Origin: UBA2020 sp964551435
GTDB lineage: Bacteria; Pseudomonadota; Alphaproteobacteria; Micavibrionales; UBA2020
DNA: 32,996 nucleotides
Direction: 5' to 3'
NCBI GenBank assembly: GCA_964551435.1
Contig: CAZKBS010000018.1
Span: 1-32,996 of the forward strand
Numbering within the stretch: position 1 is the first letter of the stretch; every line of letters begins with the position of its first letter. Below the pieces are notes generated by a model, which was not told where the DNA came from, ran no database searches, and saw only the letters and a program-made list of their open reading frames with translations. Shown here piece after piece: positions 1 through 8,462 of this stretch. The translations under genes were made by a program, and so were the position numbers.

Positions 1-143
1 ATGTAATCGCACAATGGCGCGAGAACGATTGTTTCAAAACTATTTTGCGCGCCGCCGCAAATTTCCTCTGGCGAAAAAAATTTAAACCCACATAATCCGC
101 TTACCTTACTTCCTGATCCTTCCCGATTCTGGAGCCCCATAAA
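1..143 (+). promoter_or_regulatory. purF leader and upstream region
   Basis: This stretch precedes the purine operon and presumably holds its promoter. It has A/T-rich patches around 60-95, but I could not place a convincing -35/-10 pair, and I see no purine riboswitch-like aptamer or clear operator palindrome. A GGAG Shine-Dalgarno core near 131-134 lies about nine bases before the purF ATG. The upstream gene is outside the window. Confidence 0.3.
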
Positions 144-1640
144 ATGTGCGGTGTCATCGGCGTTATCGATCCTCAGTCCGGCGTGACTCGAGGAGCGGCT
201 GCCGCTGCGGCTTTCGATACGTTCCGCGGCCTGCTGGCGTTGCAGCACCGCGGGCAGGATGCCGCGGGTATTCTCAGCTATGACGCGCAAACGCGCATGT
301 TTGTCTGCGAAAAAGATCTGGGTCTTGTCACCAACGTTTTTGACCAACAGAAAATAGAAAAGCTTACCGGCTGCATGGCCATCGGCCATACGCGCTATGC
401 CACCATGGGCGGCGACGGCAAACGCGATATCCAGCCCATGGTGACGGGCGCCCCCTTCGGCCTTGGCATGGCGCATAACGGCAATATCCTCAATTACACC
501 GACCTTGCGGAGGAGCTTTCCTCCGCCTACAGCCGCCAACTGCTGACGGCGAACGACCTTGAGGTCATGATCCATTATTTCGCCGATTTCCTGATGAACG
601 GCAAAACGGTCGCCGATGCGGATACGTTTTCTTTTGATAATATACGCGCTGCCACCACGAAAATGTTCGGCGTGCTGACGGGCGGTTATGCCGTGCTGGC
701 GCTGCTGGCCGGTCAAGGCATGGTCGCCTTCCGCGACCCCAAAGGCATCCGCCCGCTGGTACTGGGCATGCGCGAAACCGCTGACGGGCGGCAGGCATGG
801 TGCGTCGCCTCCGAAAGCATCGCCGTCAATTATCTGGGCTATGCCTATCAGCGCGATGTTGCGCCGGGTGAAGTCATTTTCATCGACATGAATGGCCAGC
901 TGCATAGCGCGCTGGCGGCGCAGGACAAACAAAAAGCGCCCTGCATGTTCGAATGGGTATATTTTTCCGGCGCCGAAAGCACCATCGACCATCAACCCGT
1001 ATATGGCGCGCGCCTGCGTCTGGGCGAGCGTCTGGCTGCACGCACCCGCGCCGCGATTGAGGCATATGAAATATCCCCCGATGTGGTCATGCCAGTACCC
1101 GATACCAGCCGCCCCGCTGCCATCGCCGCCGCCGAAGCGCTCGGCCTGCCCTACCGCGAGGGGCTTATCAAAAACCGCTACGTCGCGCGCAGTTTTATTC
1201 TGAGCGGACAAGACAAGCGTGAATGGGCGGTCGAGCTGAAACTCAGCCCCGTACCCGGCGAAATTGAAGACAGGAATATCCTGCTCATCGACGACAGCAT
1301 CGTGCGCGGCACGACGTCGAAACGCATCATCAGCCTGCTGCGCAAATACGGCGCGAAGGAAATCACACTGGCCATCACCTGCCCGCCGCACCGTCACGCC
1401 TGTTTCTATGGCATCGACTTCCCCGATCCCGCCGACCTCGTCGCGCATGGCAAAACGGTGGAGCAAATCGCCGATACACTTGGCGTTAACAAAGTCATTT
1501 ATCTGGATGAACAGGATTTGCGCGATGCCATCGGCCTGACGCAGCTTTGCATGGCCTGCATTACCGGCAAATACCCAACCGCCATCAATAACGCCGAAGA
1601 ATTCTCCGAAGCGCGAAAGCGTTTGCGGGCGGCGGGATAA
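144..1640 (+). CDS. purF: Amidophosphoribosyltransferase (PurF)
   Basis: Catalyses the first committed step of purine synthesis, PRPP plus glutamine to phosphoribosylamine, in the cytoplasm. The protein has 498 residues, the usual size. It begins MCGVIGV, so the catalytic Cys follows the initiator Met directly and little or no propeptide is present. The class II glutamine amidotransferase domain covers about 1-240. The phosphoribosyltransferase domain follows, with the PRPP loop IDDSIVRGTTS near 382-392. Cysteines at about 267 (PCMFEW), 420 (ACFYGID), 469 and 472 (LCMAC) match the four [4Fe-4S] ligands known in the Bacillus subtilis-type enzyme, so an iron-sulfur cluster is likely (inference from motif positions). 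It is the first gene of the operon, 26 bases before the next gene. Confidence 0.97.
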   Translation: MCGVIGVIDPQSGVTRGAAAAAAFDTFRGLLALQHRGQDAAGILSYDAQTRMFVCEKDLGLVTNVFDQQKIEKLTGCMAIGHTRYATMGGDGKRDIQPMVTGAPFGLGMAHNGNILNYTDLAEELSSAYSRQLLTANDLEVMIHYFADFLMNGKTVADADTFSFDNIRAATTKMFGVLTGGYAVLALLAGQGMVAFRDPKGIRPLVLGMRETADGRQAWCVASESIAVNYLGYAYQRDVAPGEVIFIDMNGQLHSALAAQDKQKAPCMFEWVYFSGAESTIDHQPVYGARLRLGERLAARTRAAIEAYEISPDVVMPVPDTSRPAAIAAAEALGLPYREGLIKNRYVARSFILSGQDKREWAVELKLSPVPGEIEDRNILLIDDSIVRGTTSKRIISLLRKYGAKEITLAITCPPHRHACFYGIDFPDPADLVAHGKTVEQIADTLGVNKVIYLDEQDLRDAIGLTQLCMACITGKYPTAINNAEEFSEARKRLRAAG

Positions 1641-1666
1641 CACCACACAGTAAAGAGGAGCTTGAC

Positions 1667-3514
1667 ATGAAAATTCTGGTTGTTTTTGGCAGCACATCCG
1701 ATGCGAATATCTCCTCCCCCCTTGCAGAACGTCTGTCGGCACATGCAGATGTTGAAAATGTCGTCCTTTCCGCCCACCGCGACCTCGAAGCGCTGCGCCG
1801 TAAAATCTTGACGTGGCAGGGCGATTTGATCGTCGCAGGCGCTGGCCTTGCCGCGGCCCTGCCCGGTGTCGTCGCCGCCATGAACCCCCTGCCCGTTATC
1901 GGCATGCCTGTCGGATCGCAATTCGGCGGCATTGATGCCTTCGCCTCCGTCGCGCAAATGCCGCCGGGCGTCCCCGTGATGACTGCTGGGCCGGATAACA
2001 TCGACGCCATCGCCCGCTTCGTCGCTGGCATGAAAAATCCTGTACCCGCGCAGATGCACATCGTTGCGCCGAACGCGGACGTTCTGAACAGCCCCGAACT
2101 CGCCGCGGAAATCGCGAAAGTCAAAGACACCGACATCACCACCGGCCTCGCGCCGGATGCTGCGCGGTTTAACATCTTCCTCGCCGCCAGCAGCGCCGAT
2201 GTGAAGCCGCAATCTTTCGGCCTGCATGTCCCCTTTGTCACCAAAGCCGACATCGGCGCTCCCGCAAAATATCTGGAACTGCTGGCCATGGCGAAACAGG
2301 GCGGGCTGTGGGTGGGCGCCAATAACCTGCGCAATGCTGCCGCCGCGATGAAACGCCTTTCGGCGGCCAAGGCCGCCGCCTTGCCGCCGATGATTTATGA
2401 AGGCTCCGTCAAAAACGTGCGCGGCACTGCGGGCAAATCTCCCTATGTATTCGAATTTTCCGACCGCTATTCGATTTTCGACTGGGGCCAGATGCCCGAC
2501 CAACTGGAAGGCAAAGGCGCCGCGCTGGCATGGATGGCGGATTTCTTTTTCCGCTATCTGGGCGATGCGAAAAACTGGCAATCGTGGCAAGCGCCCGAAA
2601 AGCTGGCGTACCTGCCGCAACTAGACGCTTTGCGCACGGACGGCGCGGCGCATCATGCAATCGGCCTGCTGGATGGCAAGAGCCGCTGCATGGCGGTGGA
2701 GCCCGTCGAAGTCCTCCGCCCCGACAGCAAAAACGTGATGGGAAAACTGGTATGGGATTACAGCGCCTATGCGGCAAAGCCCGAAAATACACTGGTGCCG
2801 CTCGAAGTCATTTTCCGCTTCGGCGTGCCGGAGGGCAGCTCGCTTTTGCAGCGCACGGGCGATGCGGCCTATTGCAAGGATATCGGCCTTGATGCCGCGC
2901 CCAAGGCCGGCGATGTTTTCGCCCTGCCGGTGATTGAATTTTCGACCAAGCTCGAAACCGCCGACCGATACCTGCCCTATGCGGAGGCGCGCGAGATTGC
3001 CAGCCTTGACCCCGCTGAATTCGACACCCTGCGCGGGCTCACGCAGCTTTACGCCCTGCGCCTGCGCGATGTTTTCGCGGGCATCGGCGTGCAGCTTTGG
3101 GATGGCAAGCTCGAATTCGCCTTCGACCTCAAGGGCGCTGATGGCTTGCGCGGGTTCAAACTGGTCGACTCTATCGGCCCTGACGAGCTTCGCCTGACGC
3201 TGGATGGCGTGCATCTGTCGAAAGAAGCCCTGCGCAGCGTTTACCGCAGCAGCCACTGGTACGCCCAAATCGACATCGCCAAAAAACTGGCGGCATCGCG
3301 CGGTGACAAAGACTGGAAACGTATCTGCACGGATGAACTGGGGGCACACCCTGCGCCCCTCAACGCCAATGTCAAAAAGCAGGCCGAGATGATATACGGC
3401 GGCATTGCCCGCGCACTCTCGGCACGCTATGACGGCGGCACAGCCTTCGTGCAGGCCTGGGACCTTGCCGATGTCGTGGCCGGTTTCAAAACCATCAAAA
3501 AGGTGGCGGCATGA
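1667..3514 (+). CDS. purEC: PurE-PurC fusion: AIR carboxylase/mutase-like domain plus SAICAR synthetase
   Basis: A 615-residue protein joining two consecutive activities. Residues 1-122 are PurE-like: GSTSD near the N-terminus, SAHRD with His37, AGAGLAAALPG, and VAQMPPGVPV. The second conserved His of the class I enzyme (GGAAHLPG) is Ala64 here. Residues about 123-238 are an extra segment whose end (GGLWVGANNLRNAAAAMKRL) resembles the last strand and helix of PurE; it may be a decayed second PurE copy (inference). Residues about 242-610 are SAICAR synthetase: MIYEGSVKNV, PYVFEFSDRYSIFDWG, DGKLEFAFDL, and LVDSIGPDELRL. PurC joins aspartate to CAIR. The domain order is the reverse of animal PAICS, which is PurC-PurE. 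The start is supported by AGAGGAG at 1654-1660, six bases upstream. The stop overlaps purD by ATGA. No purK is present in the window. Confidence 0.93.
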   Translation: MKILVVFGSTSDANISSPLAERLSAHADVENVVLSAHRDLEALRRKILTWQGDLIVAGAGLAAALPGVVAAMNPLPVIGMPVGSQFGGIDAFASVAQMPPGVPVMTAGPDNIDAIARFVAGMKNPVPAQMHIVAPNADVLNSPELAAEIAKVKDTDITTGLAPDAARFNIFLAASSADVKPQSFGLHVPFVTKADIGAPAKYLELLAMAKQGGLWVGANNLRNAAAAMKRLSAAKAAALPPMIYEGSVKNVRGTAGKSPYVFEFSDRYSIFDWGQMPDQLEGKGAALAWMADFFFRYLGDAKNWQSWQAPEKLAYLPQLDALRTDGAAHHAIGLLDGKSRCMAVEPVEVLRPDSKNVMGKLVWDYSAYAAKPENTLVPLEVIFRFGVPEGSSLLQRTGDAAYCKDIGLDAAPKAGDVFALPVIEFSTKLETADRYLPYAEAREIASLDPAEFDTLRGLTQLYALRLRDVFAGIGVQLWDGKLEFAFDLKGADGLRGFKLVDSIGPDELRLTLDGVHLSKEALRSVYRSSHWYAQIDIAKKLAASRGDKDWKRICTDELGAHPAPLNANVKKQAEMIYGGIARALSARYDGGTAFVQAWDLADVVAGFKTIKKVAA

Positions 3515-4821
3515 CGGGGGAAAGACTGCGTATTCTGCTTCTCGGTTCCGGCGGGCGCGAACATGCGCAGGCGTGGAAAATTGCGCAATCGCCGCTTCTG
3601 GGCGAACTCGCTGTGATGCCGGGCAGCGACGGTATTGCGCTGCTGCCGCGCACCCGCTGCATCGCGGGCAATCCGGCGGACAAGGAAGCGGTGCTGAAAT
3701 ATGCTGCCGCCTTCAAGCCCGACCTTATCCTTATCGGGCCGGAGGGGCCGCTGGCCGCCGGCGTATCCGATGCGCTGCGCGATGCAGGATATAAAGTCGC
3801 CGCCCCGTCGCAGGCGGCGGCGAAGCTGGAAAGCTCCAAGATTTTTGCCAAATCCTTCATGATGGGACACGGCATCCCTACCGCCGATTTCGCGATTGCC
3901 GTATCGCCCGAAGATGCCGAAGTGAAAATATCACAGTGGGATGTCGAAGGCCGCGGCATCGTGGTCAAGGCCGACGGCCTTGCCGCGGGCAAGGGCGTTG
4001 TTGTCACGCACGATATTGGTGAGGCGCTTGAGACCGCGCATGCGTTTATGTCCGACCCGACCTGCAGCGTCAAATCCGACATGCTGCTGCTGGAGGAAAA
4101 ACTGACAGGCCGCGAAGTATCCGCCTTTGCGCTGTGCGACGGTACCGATTTTGTCATGATGGGCTATGCCTGCGACTACAAACGCGTCAATGACGGTAAC
4201 GAAGGGCCGAATACAGGCGGCATGGGCGGCTATGCGCCGCAGGACTGGCCATCGGAAAGCGCACGCGCCTTTATTGAAAAATATATCTTCCGCAATGTGC
4301 TGGAAGGAATGGCCGCCGCAGGCACGCCCTATACTGGGTTTCTGTTCGCGGGGCTGATGATTGACGGCGCGGATATCAAGGTGATCGAATTCAACACCCG
4401 CTTCGGCGACCCCGAAGCGCAAATCCTGCTGCCGATGATCGACGACGATATCGTGCCCCTGTTGCTGGCCGCAGCGGAGGGACGGCTTTTCGCCATGAAC
4501 CCGCCGCGCATGAAATCCGGCAGCGCCGTTCATGTCGTCATGACATCCGAAGGCTATCCCGAAACATTCGGCACCGGCATGCGCCTTGGCGAAACCATCG
4601 CCCTACCCGATGATCTGCTGGCAGGCGGGGCGAATGATAACGCCCTCCTGTTCATCGCCGGCGCGGCCAAAAAAGACGGCGCATGGCAAAACACAGGCGG
4701 CCGCGTGCTGGGCGTAACCGCGACAGCGGATACACTGGCCGAAGCGCGCGACAAAGCCTACGAAGCCATTCGCCGCATCCATTTCAACGGTGCCCACTGG
4801 AGGTCGGATATTGGCCGCTGA
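3511..4821 (+). CDS. purD: Phosphoribosylamine-glycine ligase (GAR synthetase, PurD)
   Basis: ATP-dependent ligation of glycine to phosphoribosylamine, the step directly after PurF. The 436-residue protein is close to family length. The N-terminal motif LLLGSGGREHAQAWK is characteristic. An ATP-grasp domain follows, with KADGLAAGKGVVV, NTGGMGGYAP and FNTRFGDPEAQ, which carries nucleotide and Mg2+ ligands. The C-terminal domain ends in EAIRRIHFNGAHWRSDIGR, typical of PurD. The start codon overlaps the purEC stop as ATGA, and AGGTGG lies just upstream, so translational coupling is likely. No residue looks unusual. The 3' end overlaps purN. Confidence 0.97.
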   Translation: MTGERLRILLLGSGGREHAQAWKIAQSPLLGELAVMPGSDGIALLPRTRCIAGNPADKEAVLKYAAAFKPDLILIGPEGPLAAGVSDALRDAGYKVAAPSQAAAKLESSKIFAKSFMMGHGIPTADFAIAVSPEDAEVKISQWDVEGRGIVVKADGLAAGKGVVVTHDIGEALETAHAFMSDPTCSVKSDMLLLEEKLTGREVSAFALCDGTDFVMMGYACDYKRVNDGNEGPNTGGMGGYAPQDWPSESARAFIEKYIFRNVLEGMAAAGTPYTGFLFAGLMIDGADIKVIEFNTRFGDPEAQILLPMIDDDIVPLLLAAAEGRLFAMNPPRMKSGSAVHVVMTSEGYPETFGTGMRLGETIALPDDLLAGGANDNALLFIAGAAKKDGAWQNTGGRVLGVTATADTLAEARDKAYEAIRRIHFNGAHWRSDIGR

Positions 4822-5473
4822 CCGTCCGCAAAAACCGAATGCCCTGCGCGCCGCGGTTTTTGCCTCCGGCGACGGTACCAATGCGGAAAATATTATCACC
4901 ACCTGCGCTGCCCTGCCCGATATTGATATTGCACTTGTCATCACGAATAACCCGCATGCGGGCGTTATTGCCCGCGCGGCGCGGCTGGGTGTGCCCTGTG
5001 CCGTCATTGAGCGCACAAAAAACCAGCCCGCGCGTGCAGCGAAAGCCGCACAAGAAGAGGAGATATTAAAAATACTTGAAGCTGCGAACATAGACTGGCT
5101 GTTTCTGGCTGGTTTTATGCAGCTGCTGAGCGCCGGTTTCATTTCCCGTTTCCATGACCCGATGCGCGGCATCAACCGGATTGTAAACATCCACCCCTCG
5201 CTACTGCCCGAATTTGCAGGCAAAGACAGTTATGAACGCGCCTTCGCAGCCGCAAAACCGCAGCATGGCGTCACCCTGCATTACGTGGATGACGGCATGG
5301 ATACGGGGCCAGTTATTGCGCAGGCGCCGTATATGCGCAGCGCCAATATGACATTTGAGAGTTTTTGCGCGGCAGGCCGCGCGCTTGAATACAAACTATA
5401 TTCCGAATTTTTGAAAAACCTTGCGCACGAACACGCGCAGCAGCGGGGAGAGAAAACATGGGCACAGGTATGA
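4811..5473 (+). CDS. purN: Phosphoribosylglycinamide formyltransferase (PurN), probable TTG start
   Basis: Transfers the formyl group of 10-formyltetrahydrofolate to GAR. From TTG at 4811 the protein has 220 residues, the usual size. I chose this start because GGAGG at 4799-4803 lies seven bases before it; the in-frame ATG at 4790 would sit upstream of that ribosome binding site, which would fall inside the gene. The motif FASGDGTNAENI stands in place of the more common SGNGSNLQ. The catalytic residues are present: Asn126 and His128 in NIHPSLLP, and Asp164 in DGMDTGPVI. The Asn-to-Asp spacing of 38 equals that of the E. coli enzyme. The start overlaps the purD stop by 11 bases and the stop overlaps purL. 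Confidence 0.92.
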   Translation: MAADRPQKPNALRAAVFASGDGTNAENIITTCAALPDIDIALVITNNPHAGVIARAARLGVPCAVIERTKNQPARAAKAAQEEEILKILEAANIDWLFLAGFMQLLSAGFISRFHDPMRGINRIVNIHPSLLPEFAGKDSYERAFAAAKPQHGVTLHYVDDGMDTGPVIAQAPYMRSANMTFESFCAAGRALEYKLYSEFLKNLAHEHAQQRGEKTWAQV

Positions 5474-8445
5474 AAACCGCACAGCGTATCGAGATCAGCG
5501 AACGCATGGCCGGCGCCGCCCCTGCCGCCCGCTGCCGTCAGGCGCAGGAATTTTTCAGCATCCGGCTTACCGGAATTGATGAAATTAAAGTTTATAAAAT
5601 ATCCGCTGCCGCGCCGCTGCCCGCGCAAGCCATAGAAGAAGTTTTCGCCGACCCTGTTTTGCAAAAACTGCACACAGGCCACAGCATCCCCCCACAGAAA
5701 CCCGCCTTTGCCGTTGAAATTTCTTTTCGCCCCGGCGTGACAGACAATGCCGCGCGCGCCGCGGAAATGGCGCTGAAACAAACCGGATATGACGCCCGCG
5801 TTGCCAGCAGCAGCCTTTATTTTCTGTATGGCGCATTAACGCAGGGCGATTGCGAAAAACTGGTGCAGGATATGCTGGCCAATCCGCTCATTCAAAAGAT
5901 TGAGGTTATGGCTTATGATGTTTTTATACAGCAGCCGCGTTTCGACAATGTACAGCTGCCCACTGTACAGCTGAGCGCGCCTGATAGACTTTTCGACATC
6001 ATCAACCTTGATATCGGCGATGACGCACTTGAAGCCCTGAGCACCGCGCGCTGCCTTGCCCTCACCCTGTCCGAGATGAAGCATATCCGCGATTTTTATG
6101 CGCAGGATAAAATCCGCATGGCCCGCAGCATGGCAGGCCTACCCGCGCAGCCGACGGATGTGGAGCTCGAAATACTGGCCCAAAGCTGGAGCGAGCATTG
6201 CAAACATAAAATCTTCGCCGCCGATATCGAATACACAGGGCCAGACGGGGCGGCGCGCACGATATCGAGCCTTTATAAAACATTCATCAAACGCGCCACA
6301 GAAGATGTACGCAAGGAACGCGGTCTTGACTGGCTGGTATCGGTTTTCAGCGACAATGCGGGCATTGTGCGTTTTGACGATAACATCGACCTTTGCATCA
6401 AGGTGGAAACACACAACAGCCCCTCCGCCCTCGACCCTTATGGCGGGGCTTTGACGGGTATTCTTGGCGTGAACCGCGACATTCTGGGCGCGGGGCTGGG
6501 CGCAAAACCGATTGCCAATATGGATGTTTTTTGCTTCGCCCCGCCCCATATGCCCGAAAAAGACCGCGAACAGGACATGCCGCAAGGCCCCAAATCGCCG
6601 CGCCAGATTCTCGAAGGCGTACACAAGGGCGTGGAGGATGGCGGCAACAAAAGCGGCATCCCCACCGTCAACGGCGCTTTTTTCTTTGATGCGGATTATG
6701 CGGGCAAGCCGCTGGTTTTTGTCGGCACCGTCGGCGTCATGCCGCACACACTGCCCGATGGGCGCGCGGCAGCGGAAAAACATATTCATGATGGCGATGT
6801 GATTGTCATGACCGGCGGCGCGATTGGCGCGGATGGCATTCATGGCGCGACCTTCAGCTCCCTCGCGCTTGATGAAAACGCGCCCGCAACAGCTGTGCAA
6901 ATCGGTGACCCGCTGACCCAGAAAATCATGACCGATTTCCTGCTCGAAGCGCGCGACCTTGGGCTTTACCGCGCTATTACCGATAACGGGGCGGGCGGAC
7001 TCTCCTCCAGCGTGGGTGAAATGGCGCAAATGTCGGGCGGCGCGACGCTGGATTTGGCGCGATGCCCCGTCAAATACCCCGGCCTTGCCCCGTGGGAGTT
7101 GATGATCAGCGAAAGTCAGGAGCGCATGACCCTTGCCGTTCCGCCGGAGAAGGTGGCGGCGCTGCTCTCCCTCGCCGCGCGGCGCGGCGTGAGCGCGACA
7201 GCCATTGGCCACTTTACGGCCAGCGGCGATTTGCATGTTGCCTATGATGGTCAAACCGTCGCCTGTCTGCCGCTGGATTTTATTCATGACAGCCTGCCGC
7301 CGTTGAAACTCTCCGCCGTATGGGACGGCCCGCGACCGCGCAGCGCCTGGCGGGGCGGCATGCGTGCAGATACACGTGCCGCACCGCCCGATATGGGTAC
7401 CGCCCTGCTGCATTTGCTGCAAAGCCCCAATATCACATCCAAAGAAAAATGGGTACGCGCCTACGACCACGAAGTGCAGGCGGCAACGCATGTCAAACCC
7501 TTCGCCGGCACGGAAGAAGACGGCCCAAATGATGCGGGCGCGCTCTGGCTTTATCCGCACGGCGGCGCGCGGTCGCATACCGCTGTTGTCGGCTGCGGCA
7601 TGGCGCCGCGCCTGTCGCCGCATGACCCGTACCTGATGGCGCAATATGCCACCGATGAAGCCGTGCGCAATGTGATCTGTGCGGGTGGCGATCCGGATAT
7701 GCTATGCCTTTTGGATAATTTCTGCTGGCCCGACCCCGTCAAAAGCGCCAAGAACCCCGATGGCGATTACAAAATGGGCCAGCTGGTGCGCAGCTGCGAA
7801 GGGCTTTACGACATCTGCCGCGCTTATGGCGCACCGCTGGTGAGCGGCAAGGACAGCATGAAAAACGATTTCCGCGGGCTGGATAAATCCGGCCGCCCCA
7901 TCACCATTAGCATTCTGCCGACATTGATGGTGACCGCCCTGGCGCGCGGGCGCACAGGCATCGCCTGCGGCAGCGATTTCAAATTGCCCGGCGATGTGAT
8001 TTATGTGCTGGGCGATAGCGAGGCCTCTTTCTGCGCGTCCGAATATGCGGCGCATTTCAAGGTGGACGATGCCGTCCCGCTGCCGCTGGATACTGCACGC
8101 AGCATGGCACTTTATCGCCGCATCCACGCGGCGCTGCTGGATAAACAGCTGCAAAGCCTGCATGATATCTCGGACGGCGGGGCGCTTTGCGCGATTGCCG
8201 AAAGCATGATTGGCGGCCGACTTGGCGCCGCGCTTGACGGCATGGATGAAGTCGCTGCCTTTGGCGAAGCGCCCGCCCGATTTATCGCCAGCGTTTCACC
8301 CGCACAAACCCATACGTTCGAAGCGCATATGGCAGGCCTGCCTTGCCGCCGTATCGGTGTCGTCAGCGATGACGGAATGCTTCGCTGCGGCGCGCTGCGG
8401 CTTGCGCTCGGTGATATCACCGCCGCTTGGAAAGCTGGATTTTAA
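5458..8445 (+). CDS. purL: Phosphoribosylformylglycinamidine synthase, PurS-PurL fusion
   Basis: Converts FGAR, ATP and ammonia to FGAM together with PurQ. At 995 residues it is about 250 longer than stand-alone PurL. The additional N-terminal part holds a PurS-like fold: residues about 76-158 (EISFRPGVTDNAARAAEMAL to ANPLIQKIEVMAYD) read as a full PurS, and residues about 30-75 as a partial copy. The synthase core starts with SWSEHCKHK, with its His near 247, then ETHNSPSALDPYGGALTG, DNGAGGLSSSVGEM and, in the second half, LVSGKDSMKND. No glutaminase domain is attached; that is purQ downstream. The start at 5458 has GGGGAG before it; a second in-frame ATG at 5470 forms an ATGA overlap with the purN stop and is an alternative. 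Confidence 0.95.
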   Translation: MGTGMKTAQRIEISERMAGAAPAARCRQAQEFFSIRLTGIDEIKVYKISAAAPLPAQAIEEVFADPVLQKLHTGHSIPPQKPAFAVEISFRPGVTDNAARAAEMALKQTGYDARVASSSLYFLYGALTQGDCEKLVQDMLANPLIQKIEVMAYDVFIQQPRFDNVQLPTVQLSAPDRLFDIINLDIGDDALEALSTARCLALTLSEMKHIRDFYAQDKIRMARSMAGLPAQPTDVELEILAQSWSEHCKHKIFAADIEYTGPDGAARTISSLYKTFIKRATEDVRKERGLDWLVSVFSDNAGIVRFDDNIDLCIKVETHNSPSALDPYGGALTGILGVNRDILGAGLGAKPIANMDVFCFAPPHMPEKDREQDMPQGPKSPRQILEGVHKGVEDGGNKSGIPTVNGAFFFDADYAGKPLVFVGTVGVMPHTLPDGRAAAEKHIHDGDVIVMTGGAIGADGIHGATFSSLALDENAPATAVQIGDPLTQKIMTDFLLEARDLGLYRAITDNGAGGLSSSVGEMAQMSGGATLDLARCPVKYPGLAPWELMISESQERMTLAVPPEKVAALLSLAARRGVSATAIGHFTASGDLHVAYDGQTVACLPLDFIHDSLPPLKLSAVWDGPRPRSAWRGGMRADTRAAPPDMGTALLHLLQSPNITSKEKWVRAYDHEVQAATHVKPFAGTEEDGPNDAGALWLYPHGGARSHTAVVGCGMAPRLSPHDPYLMAQYATDEAVRNVICAGGDPDMLCLLDNFCWPDPVKSAKNPDGDYKMGQLVRSCEGLYDICRAYGAPLVSGKDSMKNDFRGLDKSGRPITISILPTLMVTALARGRTGIACGSDFKLPGDVIYVLGDSEASFCASEYAAHFKVDDAVPLPLDTARSMALYRRIHAALLDKQLQSLHDISDGGALCAIAESMIGGRLGAALDGMDEVAAFGEAPARFIASVSPAQTHTFEAHMAGLPCRRIGVVSDDGMLRCGALRLALGDITAAWKAGF

Positions 8446-8462
8446 AGTGAAGGGATATCAAG

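Noticed and set aside
1..143. Possible purine riboswitch before purF
   Set aside because: The leader is short and shows no three-way junction or paired loops typical of purine or PRPP/ZTP aptamers.
6139..7644. Open frame of 501 codons antisense to purL
   Set aside because: Composition is Arg/His/Ala-rich and motif-free, a by-product of GC-biased third positions in purL.
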